Source of the DNA: Beroe ovata
Taxonomy: Eukaryota > Ctenophora > Nuda > Beroida > Beroidae
DNA: 17,631 nt
Direction of reading: 5' to 3'
Assembly (NCBI GenBank): GCA_946803715.1
Contig: CAMPET010000039.1
Span: 11,407-29,037 of the forward strand
Each line of letters starts with the position of its first letter. Position 1 is the stretch's first letter. The translations under genes were made by a program, and so were the position numbers. A model generated the notes under the pieces. It searched no databases. It was not told the DNA's origin and saw nothing but the letters and a program-made list of their open reading frames with translations. Below, one piece after another: positions 1 through 12,300 of the stretch.

Positions 1-21
1 TGTGTGTGTGTGTGTGTGTGT
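1..21. repeat. (TG)n microsatellite
   Basis: Ten TG units at the left edge, inside the calpain intron after exon 14. The rest of 22-215 shows no feature I can support. Confidence 0.9.
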
Positions 22-215
22 CACGGGTAGGTGTTTAAATGTGTCATTGGTATGTGTCGAGTCATGGGAGGAGTAAGTCATGATATGAATTAATCACCAT
101 GTCTATGTCACGAGGTGAACAACACTTTCATAAAATATTGAGTCACACCCACCGCGAAAATAAATGTGAAATCTTATCTCGGTAGCAAGACATCAAAACA
201 CCAAGTTCAACTCAC

Positions 216-342
216 GTAGATAGAGACTGTCAGTGTGTTTGGCATCGGTTTTCTTGACGTTCACTCTCTCTGGAACCCAGCCCGTCAGTGCCACGAGATC
301 CACAGTACTGGACGAGCCGGGAAAATCGTATCCTCCCATCAC
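216..342 (-). CDS. CAPN7: CAPN7 exon 14, last exon in window
   Basis: Acceptor GATTTTTCAG, donor C|GTGAGT. Encodes [20 protein letters not shown] and [20 protein letters not shown]. The gene continues left; the exon with the catalytic His is not in the window. Confidence 0.95.
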
Positions 343-3300
343 CTGAAAAATCATAGGGGGAATTGAGTCACGTGGACCAATGAGAATCGGGAGTTGAGTC
401 ACGAGGACCAATCAGGGATTGAGTCACGTGGACCAATTGGAGATTGGAATTGAGTCACGGGGACCAATCAGGGATTGGGATTGAATTACGGGGACCAATC
501 GGAGATTGGGATTGGCCAACGTGGACCAATGAAAATCGAGAATTGAGTCAAGCGGACCAATCGGGATCAAGAATTTTGTCATAGACCAATCAAAGTATTG
601 ACAATTATGTCACGTTAGATACTCACCTTCATGTAAGCCTTCTCAAGTAGTGAAACCCAGAACTCATTCTTGTTGGAACTGTATGAACAGAGCAAATCAC
701 CATGTTTATCAGTCGGCAGGTAGTCGTCAATGGTAACCTGGCAGTTATGAAATCAATCCTAAATTAGCTCTGAGAGTAGGGCCAATTAATCGAGCCCGTA
801 TGTGAATGCTGTGATTGCAGGAGAATAAGAGGTTAACGCCAGAATTATAATAGAGAGAGAGGCGTAATCGACAGATTTGATTCTTCACCTTGCGATGCAC
901 CCCATTGAGCCACAGTTTGACCACATACTTCCCACTAGGGTTATACACTGGGAAACCCTTCCTGGGTGAATATAGAGAGAATTCCTTGTAAGCAGACAGA
1001 ATGTTCAAATTCCGTAGAAATATAAAATAGACTGAAAAAAGGTATAAATCCTGCCAGCAAGGGTGTAGCGAGTAAAAGAAATAACCTAGCAAGATAAAGG
1101 GACGTATTGCACTGCAATCACCTGTTTTGAGGATATATAATGTTGGTGATAATCTGAGTCTTAAACCGCCGTTCGTAATGGGCACTGTGAAAGTGTGAGG
1201 GTTACAATCCGGGGTGCAACACCAGTGTGACGCCGATGCGACACATAAGCGACACAGGTGCTACACAAGTGTCGTCAGTATTTAATGTGAGGGCAAACAA
1301 CGAGGTTACAATCCGGGTCTATGATCCAACATGTGCGACACCAGTGCGACACTAGTGCTACACCAGTGCTACACTAGTGCTACACCGCTGCTGTCAATGA
1401 CCTGTAGATCTCACTACCTTACAGCAAGGGACGCCACGAATGAACAATCGGACACGACAGTCTGTCTGATGCTGAAAGCCGAGAGGAGTTGTACGATGGA
1501 TGCCTCCTCACAAATGTCCGATATCCGCTTCCACCCTGTAGAACATTGAATCAGAGCGTGAGATCTGGAGCATCTGGGACACAGGGTATTCGGGACAGTG
1601 GGCATTCGGGATAGGATTGGGCATTCGGGATATGGGGTATTCTGGGAGCATGAAGCATTGAATTTCAAATGTTTAACGATTCGAAACCTGTGTGGGTTTC
1701 GTAGGGCTGCTTACCTCCAAAGTGTTTCTTCTGTTTATCAGCGAGTTGAAGGTGACCCTGTTTGTCGGTGTACTTATCGATGTAGTAAAACTTGTCAAAC
1801 CTAAGAGGAGAGATCGTTGGGAACAACCGGAACATAGAATTAGTGATGACTTGGATGCTGTGAGCGGTAACCAATTTCAGAGAGGAAAATCAGGGGAATA
1901 TGGTACAGTAAAATACCATAATCATGTTCACATTATATCTGTCACAGTGCCTCATTATCGAAAATTGGTTAAAAATTGCTTCAAATATAAGGACATCACG
2001 TACTCCTTACCTATCAGTATCCATCCACGGTAGAAAGAGATTATTGTTGATGTAGGATGACTTCTTCAGGATATCAACCTGCAGATGAAATCGAGTTTAT
2101 AAAATCATCTATTTAGTTTTGTAACGTGATGCTATTTAATGAACACAGCAGACCGTTAACTATAAACTAAGCTAACGACATAATTATTGTGTTTGAATGA
2201 TTCGAGTGACATTTATCTTTTCAGGCGTGAATCTTGCATTGCTATTTGAACAGACCTCCCCGCCATCCCTTCCCCCAAGTTCCTTATTCAGAACTTGATC
2301 ATTATTTCATTAAAACAACAATATATTCCTAGTCCTACAACGCATATTTCATTTTTTCCTCCAGGTAAAAATATTACAGGTTTAACTTGACCCTGTCACA
2401 CCACCAGCAACATCTGGTGTCCTCATGGTGTCTAATAAACGAATGAGATTTACCGAGTGTAATGACCAATCCGCATCGAGAATGATGGTCACGTGTGAGA
2501 GTTATCAACCAATCATGATCCAGTATTTTTGTCACGTCATAGGTTTTGACTGTTCCTATTATACTGGAGACATTGCCGCTCCATTTTTTGCTATCTATTG
2601 CTGTAAGTTGGGTATCAAATAAAATTGCGCTCACCCTAAAACATTCACTTCGTTAGAAAACATCACTTCAAGTAACTGGTACTTTTTGCATCATTTCTGC
2701 CAAATGTAAATCTCTGCCGCCCCCACTCAAAGAGAGACACCCAGTTCAACACAATACATCCCCCTAATCCCCATCATGAATGCTACTGCAATCATGAAAT
2801 TGGGGCTTGGGATAATCGAAAAGGTAGACATAGCGCTTATATCGTTAAATATTTCAACTCTCAAATGGGGGCGTCAACTCTTTTGAACCATCCCCACCGT
2901 TTAGAAGACAGAAAATTCATCCTGTCATTATGTCAGTATTGTAATCACTATAGAAACTGCTGGTCACGAAAATTAGGAGGTGTGATAATCGAAGAAGTAT
3001 AAGTTTGTATCATAAACTATAGAGGCTAGGACACATAATGATTTCTCTGCTTAGAAGATGCCTACCCCATATGATTATAGGGTTGAGGGTACGCGGTGAA
3101 ATTCCCTGATTAGCCTACTCTCACATTTGAACAGGGCAATATATTAGCGCTTGTTGACAATAAGAACAAGGGGTGGTGCTATTATTTGAGTGGCATATTA
3201 CCCGGGGAAGATGGCCTCATGGCTCCAGCTAGTACTATTATTCACTGGGTGTCAATTGTTCACATGCCGCCATCACGATACCTGTATTGTTATGCTTCTT

Positions 3301-6300
3301 CTTTTGGCGCCAGGGAGGCGATGTCACTTACCGCAACTTTTGGGACGATATGTTACTGTAGTCATGATTTTGGAATGCACTGTCATTTGGTAATGTCATT
3401 TTTCACTATCAGGCATCCAAAGCGCATGGTATTGATGTTCATACTTCATACCATTCCTATACTACTTGGTATAGTTAGTAACTATACCAAGTAGTTAATA
3501 ACTATACCAACTATTATAGTTACTACCGGTAAACATGATGAATGAAGCTTCACATATTAGTGAGATAAAGCTCCTCACAAATGTTCACAATTCACACCAC
3601 AAAACGCGTGGAGTAGGGTGCCCTTTGTGCAATGCTTTAAGTTAACAATTATTTTTGTATTGGGACAAGCTTCACTTTTTTCTTGCAATTGTTATCCACC
3701 GTTCCCTCGTTTCCAGCGAATTTTTATAGCTCCCCGAATTTATAAATTTATAAAGCTCCAGCGAATTTATTTAGTCCCCCGAAGTTTTTGATCCTGACGT
3801 TAAATTTCAGAAGACATGAGATGATTAATGTGGCTGTATTCTTGCTCCTTCATCAATTCTTCACGATTGCTGCAGAGACTGATAAAAGTACGTGTTCCTT
3901 GATTTTAGAGCTGTCAATGTCATATTATTTTGTCTCTAAGTTCCAGTCAAAACGATAGGCGGTAACCCTTTACGAAAGTTGCTCCCAGTTCACCACCAGT
4001 CCGTTATTCTAAACAACATTCTCACCCACTTCTTATTAACCCAGCACTCTGACCCCAACCCCCCAACAGATGCGTGGACCCCCGTATCCGTCAACGTATT
4101 CTACAGCTTTGACCTCGAGTCGCGAGCTCTCCAAGTGAAGACCAGCTCAGCGGTGGGGAGCAACATGTACATGGGTGCCAAATTCTACACAGCCACCGGG
4201 GCGGACGTTGGGGGTTTCACAGTTTGTTTCTGCACGGAGGAGATCGTATACAGGATAGTTGGGTGCTATGATGAACCATATGATGCGTTCGCGAGGGCCC
4301 TGCCCGAGGAAGTTGAGAAGATTTGGACGTTTTCCAAGGAGGATGGATGGTTCAGGGTGTACTGTAACGATAACTACATGGTGGGGTTTCCGGTTATTGG
4401 CAGGTGTACGGGCACGAAGAAAGATTTGTGGAAACAGGATATCGGAGGATTTGGGTTCTGGAACAGTAAACTGGCTGCAGAGGGATACAGAGCTAAACCA
4501 GGTATAAAGGGGGGGGTAGGAGTGGTTATCAAATTGGTAATTTACATTGTGATGTCCTCTATTCGGCCAATTTCTGAATTTAGTTTCTGAAATATCAAGT
4601 CTTTCCTGGATATACCTAGTTTGAACTAGCAGGTGCATATCTCATTGCTCTTCATTGATAATGCCCAACCATATCTCATTGCTCTCCACTGATAATGCCT
4701 AACCGGCTTTGTTACAGTTTGCAACTCTCTGTAACTCTCTCTGTAACTCTCTGTTACAGTTTGCAGCACCGGCGAGTACAGGTCAGGACAGGACTGTGTA
4801 AAGTGCCCTGCAAACACATACAATGACAATGAGGAGGTGACAGAATGCACGGCATGCCCTGAGGGCATGATGTCTGGCGTGGGGGCACGGTCTTGTTATG
4901 GTGAGCTTAAATTCCTCAAATTCACTTAGCTTCACTTAGGTTACTAATATAGTTTGGGTAATATAATTGATAGGTAGTTAATTGTGGTTCATTGTAGCAG
5001 TTGGAGAGGGGTGGTTGCTCCTCATGTATCATCTCAAAACTCAGGTTACGATTTAAGGGTATGGGGTAAATAGTTAATCATATTAACAGCTTATCATAGC
5101 GATACCTATTTCTGACTTATTAACATAAATAGGTACCTGCATTCCTTCAGCACCGTCACCCAATCATATCCCTATAAATTATTCAATTTGCATGATTTGA
5201 TCAGGAGGCGGATAATTCCGAATAAAAACAACGTGATTTCCTTCAAACACACGATTACCTGCTACATCCTCAACCCAGATATTCACCAGTCCTAGGACAG
5301 GTACATTGAGCTATGTAGGCTGTACCTCTAGATAACGACTTTATATGGAACCCCTTTGGATCTGAGGAGGCCGGTTGACCTAATGGTGTCACAGTGTTCT
5401 TACTATCACCGTAGCAGCTATCATACTATTACTATATGGGAGACTGACATTCGCCAATCGATTGCGGTTCAAGATAAACAGATAAATGCCATACTTACGA
5501 TCTGTTAAGCATGGCTACAGAATATTCAACAAACCTTGCTGTATCGCTCCTTTTTTAAACTTTGGTTATTCACAATGTACATGAAAAGGCAACTTCCTAT
5601 GAAACTTCATCCTAAATTTCAAAATCTATAGCACGACTTTCTGACGTATTTATTTATCTATCCATGACGATTGACAAAATATTCCAAACCCAGACGAAAT
5701 CCGATCTTCATATTACAGAAGCTATGTTGGAAAACGAACTGATCACATTGAGTAATAAATATTCGGACAATAATTCCCATAATCAGCCAAACAATTATGC
5801 ACATGTTTTGTTGATTAGTTTTCCTTCCACGCTACCAGACGATTCACATCGATGCCCAATGCTCACTGCTCAAGAAGTTCAGACTTCAGTTAACGACATG
5901 TTTCACGATGTACTGAATTTTGTCACGAATGCACAGTGTGATCAGACTATCAGAGTTTTGTTATGCAACCTTGGTAACATCCATAACAGTTTCAATCAAG
6001 AAATTCCATGACCCCCTGTCCCGCAAAACCTCGTCGGTTTTCCCTAATTATTTTATTTTCCCAATACTAGTTATTTTCGAGTTGAGGCATCTCACAACCG
6101 GCAACCACCTTACCATTACAGCTGTATGCATGTGAAGAGATGCATGTTAAATCTTTTCACAATATTCGACATGCTGCTTGATATTTTGATAGCAAACAAT
6201 AAAATGTGTTGTCGTGCTTTGATTTATTTTCTTCATGAATTTCCAGTTTGCAATTATCATCTCTATAAAATATTGCCAAGACTTATACCCATCGGCTAGG

Positions 6301-9300
6301 TCAGACTACAGAGAACAACACCGCTAACACCTTTGCCAGAATAAGTTCTTTGATAAATAGCTGTTACAATAATTCTCGCCACAGTGCAAGACAAACCTCG
6401 GCTAGCGTTAAATTATTCAGTGAACATGCACATTGCACATTGGTTGCTCCTGGGTATATAGACAATAGGTGCCATATTATAGCAGGTGCCATATTATAGG
6501 TGTTACAAATTTTCCACCAATATATTATATACTGGGTGTCCAAACTACTCCAGATGTGCGTACCCCTAACTTGCAGGTGGGGGGGTCGGAGGCGTTGTTT
6601 CCAACATCATCACCCTTAGATCACCCCAACTGCTGCTGCATTATTGAGGCCACCCAGTGTGCAGTTGTGTATAGAACCGCATAATTTCAGGTTAGAGTTT
6701 GTTGTCAGTTTGTTGTGCCGTTCATTATAATTCGCCTTTCACGTAGAGATGCTTAACAATTGTATGTTAGCACCATGCTTTCGTTTAGAAGTTTAGATTA
6801 AATGTTGCAGATAAGACTTTTTGTTGCTCTAATAGGAAGGAGATATTGATTTAATGAAGATCACTATTTTAGCTCTTGTTATGATTGTTTTGTACTTCTT
6901 CTTCCTTTATGGAGCAGTTACAGGCCAATTGAATCAATCTGGTGAGTATTAAAAGACGTGCGTTTTATGTATATTGTATTCTCTTTGCTGGAAATCAGGC
7001 TAATTTTAGCTTCATATATAAGTTTGCACTACATCCTATACTTCATGTCAATTCAATGTGGTTGTCATATATCAGATGCGGTGACAGCGAACTGGACAGT
7101 CCCCCAATTCAACTCTCCCTACTCACTGGACCTAGAACGGACATCTCTCCAAGTACGGACAGAAAGCGAAATCGGAAGTAGAGTTCAGATGCGAGTGAAC
7201 TTCTATTCGGAGAGTGGTGAAGTTGCTGGAAGCATTACCATTGTGTTCAGCGAGGAAGAGATATTGTACAGACTGAATGATTGCATAGATGATCCTTACA
7301 GCAGGTACTGACTACTGAGCTGTAGTATTCTAGCTCATTTCCATTTGATCTTCGAAGGGTACCAAGATTAACATCATAGTTTGTAATCATAACAAGCTGT
7401 GGGCTAGCCAAGATGGGGTCTATACAGAGTGTTAGGCATGCAACCAAATTCACATCATCCTGCAGGTTTATCAGAGGAACACCGCCCGAGGATCCAAACA
7501 AAGTCTGGACAATGTGGAAGGATGATGGTTTTTTCCTGGTGACATGTAATGGAATTGTTGTAGAGAACATGAATGTAGAAAGGTGGTGTACCGGAATTGA
7601 CAAGGACAATTGGAAGAGGGATATTGGGATGGTGGAGTTTCCGTCAAATACAGCCGATGAACCTAAGGAATTCAGGATGAAACCAGGTCGGGTAAGGGGC
7701 TCATCACATTCGGAAGTAGGGATGTCTCAATATCCGGGTCCATCCCATACTTTTCTGAGATTCTTCCCCCCCCCTATTCAGTATTTGGTCATGATCTCAT
7801 TAAAATGAGGTCTCAATTATCAAGACATATTATGGCTCATTCATGTCAAACCTTCCCTTTAAATCATATAAATATGTCCCTTACAGATTGTGATGATGGC
7901 TATTTCGTGAGTTACCATGGCTGCAGAATTTGTCCAGAAGGAACATACATCACCAAGGAGGTCACCGATACCTTATGCACTCCATGCCCAGATGAAAAAT
8001 GGTCAGCTGAAGGATCGACATCAGAGAATGACTGCTTTGGTGAGCAGGAAGATGCCTAATTCAGCATAAATAATCAGCCATCCGCCAAGCTTGCAATTGA
8101 TTTCATGATCAATTTCAAAGAAGAAACCGATCAATCAATCAATCAACCAATCAATCATCCCAGGGAAAATATCATTCACATGCCATAACATATTTTAACT
8201 AAGATATCAGGCATTTCAGTTCTCCTGGAAATTCTCACTTCAGTTGATCGAAATGAAAGTTGGTTTCTGAATTCCGTGAGTATATCATCGGGCCGCTGCT
8301 TTCTGATCACTCTTCGCAGAAGTTCTGTATCGATTCAAGATTAGTAATTTGCAGTATAATGCACCCACCGTAACTCATGTAACAGCTATGTGACTGCTCA
8401 TTGAACAGCAATTTAAACAAGAACTCCCTGAATTCTAAGAGGTGATTGTAATGCTTCCATGCTTATTATTATTCTATGAATTAGAAATAATTATAATCCG
8501 AAGGTTTCCCATTATAGCTTATCGTTATTAGTTGATCATACTCTACAGGAAAGCGGCACCATCCATCAATGCAGAACAACGGATTGATCTTTTCAAAGCT
8601 TGTGGAGGCATCTGATTGGTTGTTCAAAGACGTTATCACACGAGACGATGTTTACTATATGCACACAGTGAGTCTTATGACATTTCGTGAGTGTTTGTGT
8701 GAGTTCATGTGTAACAGAGAGAGAGTGTGGCTGCGCATTAAGTAAGTCATTAGCTAACGACACATGACCCCATACCTCACGTTTTAATGATGCGTTCAAC
8801 TACTAAAAATGCAATGGTAGCGTGAGTAGGTAGAAGGTATTTTCACCCTTTCTGTTTTTTATTCCCTTTGCATTTGGATTGATCGCTTCATATAATATGA
8901 CGTTTTTCATAGAGTTTACATATGGCCCAATATGAATTGCGTGGGAGGAATACTTCAATTTTCCATATTATTGAGCTTGATGTCAGCACTGAATTCTTCA
9001 TTTTCTTGTCAACCTCTCCAAACTTCAAGTTTATTGTGTACTGATTTGAGATGAATGAAATCGCCCAATGCCACCAAAATGTTGCATTACTGGGGAGAGA
9101 TGAATGAAGACACGCCTTTATTGATAAGCAGTAGCGAACAGGAAACAGGAATAATTATAGGGTTGCAGGAAATCTATCAAACAATTCCATTAAATCCATG
9201 AAAGATTATATTATAATTTTGACGTCAAATAGTTCAATAAGCAATGAATTATGTCGATACATACATCAAGCACTCATGACATCAAACACTCATGGCCACA

Positions 9301-12300
9301 TTGACCTTTATATAGGTTATTCGTCAACATCAATTCAGTTTCTTTCTTTGGAGCATATTTTTGAGACTAAGCATCCCACAAAATTTGCGCTGTTTCCCGT
9401 CATGCACCCTTAATGAAAAATAACCTCTTTAGGGTCATGAAACAGGGAATCGAGAACCAACTACACCAATCCCACCGAGCCCATGGTACCTGATCTATGA
9501 TGCTGGTCCTCTTAACACTGTTCCTCACCCAACCAACTGCAGGTAAACTACTTTGCAAAATTTCTTGAGAATCATTGCGCTACTTTGCCATCAAAATGTC
9601 GGCTATTTTTTCAAATGTTGGATACTCCGCGCTTTGTAGATACTGTTCAGTCAATAATAACTTTGGTCAACTTTGGTCAAGACAGAGTGGTTATGTGCCT
9701 AGCCTTGCCAACAGGGTAGAGATCCTTGCTGTACGGCATGTTAAAAACAAGGAATCGAAACCGTGGGGTTCCCAAGATACCACTATGTTATTACAGAAGT
9801 TGATTGCCACATCACCCATTATTTTTCACAGGGCAGATTACCGCCCCCTCCACAACAACAACAACAACAATCCCTCCCGTCGCCGCCACACCATATGGTG
9901 AGCTAATATCCCTATAAATAGGAAGAGGAGGTTATGAGATGAAATTAATTTTAATTGTTCAATTAATTGGCAGTAATGAGTTCTTTTCTTGCAGGTGATG
10001 TTATAATGATGGTCGGTAAGTGTTGATTTAGCATATTGAAGATTATCGAGCCCATAGTTGACAATAGGAAAGTTGGCTAAAAAACCTCTTCGTTCATTGA
10101 GAATATCCGAAATAAAATAAGCCCTTTCAGATAGCCGATTTCCCTATTTTAATTAGGCATCTGATACAATAGGGCTTATTCATACATTTTCCATGAACAA
10201 TGAGGTTTCTCAGACATAGTAATGTCAACAGTCAGCTTTATACTCTTCAATATGCTTAATTAATATCTAAACTCACACATATCTACGATTATCAAGGTTC
10301 CTGAAAAACTCGTCAAGTGGGGAAATCTTTAAAATTTATTTTCCAGAATTACAAATATATTTCTTTTCGGCAATGTTTTCCTAAAATCTAGATATTGTAT
10401 GAATCTAGAATCGACTAAATCACTATAGATCGTTCAAATTATGCTGAAAAAAACCGTGAGTACCGCTACTACAAGTACTGCTTTAACAAGAACCGCTGCT
10501 GTCAGTAGTGAGGCGACTAAAACTAGAGCTGTAATATGGGATGCGTAGTAATAGTAATGCTGAATTTAGCGAAAAAAGGCCTCAGACCCGATTGACATAA
10601 TCACTAAACCCATTGCTCACTTGTGTTCCCGCGCTGCGTGACCCAAATACTCCGCGCGCGCTGCGCGTCTCCGTGGTTTGGTCCTTTCTACGACTTTTCA
10701 GTTCACTGAGTAGAAGAGGGGCGCGCAACGTGTGCACACTCACTTGTCTTGATAATAGCTGGTATATAAAATTCATCCCGGTTGCCTAAAAATGGGACAA
10801 TCGCGCATTCTGATCATGATCTATATCCGACATATTATACGGTTCAATGAACTTATGAAGCAGGCTCGACCCCCCCTCCTCCAGGTAAACAAGTCGCTAA
10901 TTATAGTGGAGCTGCCAGTGATACTAACACCAGTACATCAACAACAAGTACCAGCACCAGTACCACCACCAGCACCAGTACCAGTACCACTACTTCCTAC
11001 ACTACTTCTGCAGTTGCACCATTGAATAGTGCAGGTAGTGTTATAGTGCCTCATAAAATTAGCATTATAATAACTGCTCCTTCACTCTTGGTGGACCATT
11101 TGTTTTACGTCTAATGTCTATAGAAACATTATTAAATTGAGTTATCGGATCAAGTAAGCTAGCCACACTCCGAACACAAACCCTCTCCATTCACATACTT
11201 TCTTTCCACAAGTTTTCCTTACACTTCCAGATATAAAAAAACAGGATGGAAAATAGGTCTTAGGGGCGCCATGAGATGATAAATCTGGTGGAGTCTGGTA
11301 ATAACATGATTGTTATCACGAGAATGAAGGGTCTGTGGTGATTTCATGCGAACAGGGGAAACAAACATGTAATACTCAACATGCAATGATTGAGGTTTGT
11401 TAACAATGCTGAATGCATCAAACTTTACAAACATAACCAAGATCAACATCACTCTGACGACAAAAACCAATAATCCCTGATTCAGGGTGTAATGAGGTGT
11501 AATGAGGAATTACATCCTACCTCAGCTGGCTTCAATTTCCGGGACAAACTCGAATCGTCCTCGTCCTCTACCGAAGAAAACATCCCGTCCTTATGGGACG
11601 TCTGGCCAATATGGGACGAGTGTCCAGTATGGGACGTCTGACCACTATGGGACGTCTGTCCGATATCAGTGTCCTGGATGTCGTGTTTTGGAGTTGAGTC
11701 CAGAGGAATAGCGGCTGAGGAAAGCTCAATTAGAATGAAGTTCATCGTCGAAATGATCTAAACTCAGAGTCTATTCTCAAAGTTGGTCTCAAAATTAATG
11801 AAAATTGAACAATAATGCTGTACCATGTTCTACGTTCCCAGATTTTGTCTTTTCTATTTCGTCTGCTAATTCCTCAGCTCTGAAGGACGTGGAAACGTTC
11901 AACTCAGATTGAATAGTTCTGATCTCATAGAGAAATGCATTTTGTTTGAATTTCACCTTTTCAAACTTTGATCAGCTCGTAAATTGAGTTTCTGAATCAT
12001 CATAGGAAGGGAAACTTGGGAACGCTGAAATAACAAGAGGATTGAACAATGTTTATCTTAAAAAATAACCATATCCTGCTTATTTGAAGACGATCTTCAT
12101 TAAAATAAGAAGTCCACCTAATTGAAAACTCAGCCTAATTTTAGATTGTCCATGTTTATTGCGGCGCGAGATATGATATAGCTTTGTGAGTACGCGCGCG
12201 CGCTTGATCGAATGATGATCGATCGATCGAATATAACTCATTTCGGCGCGCATTGAATATCAAGAAAATGTCAACGCGCCCTACGCAACCGTAAGACAAA

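Noticed and set aside
745-1185. 146-codon minus-strand open frame read as one protein
   Set aside because: It contains true exons 11 and 12 of calpain-7 but in different frames and separated by an intron; the long frame is partly accidental.
1331-1549. Plus-strand frame with Thr/Cys-rich start
   Set aside because: Its repetitive start comes from the 11-base minisatellite and the rest is the antisense of calpain exon 10.
2374-2634. Overlapping open frames on both strands
   Set aside because: Neither has a signal peptide, a recognisable motif or compatible splice sites.
3186-3494. Frame of 102 codons and an overlapping one with a signal-peptide-like start at 3211
   Set aside because: The first ends in the hairpin repeat; the second has a plausible leader but no downstream exon or motif.
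4147-4638. 163-codon minus-strand frame
   Set aside because: It is the antisense shadow of gene A exon 2, which has splice sites and a paralogue.
7247-7609. 120-codon minus-strand frame
   Set aside because: Antisense shadow of gene B exons 2-3 and the intron between them.
10429-10548. Possible exon after CACTATAG ending in a Cys-rich tail, and a Thr-rich alternative frame
   Set aside because: The acceptor is poor, the two readings conflict in frame, and the Thr-rich reading does not match the phase-1 pattern of gene C.
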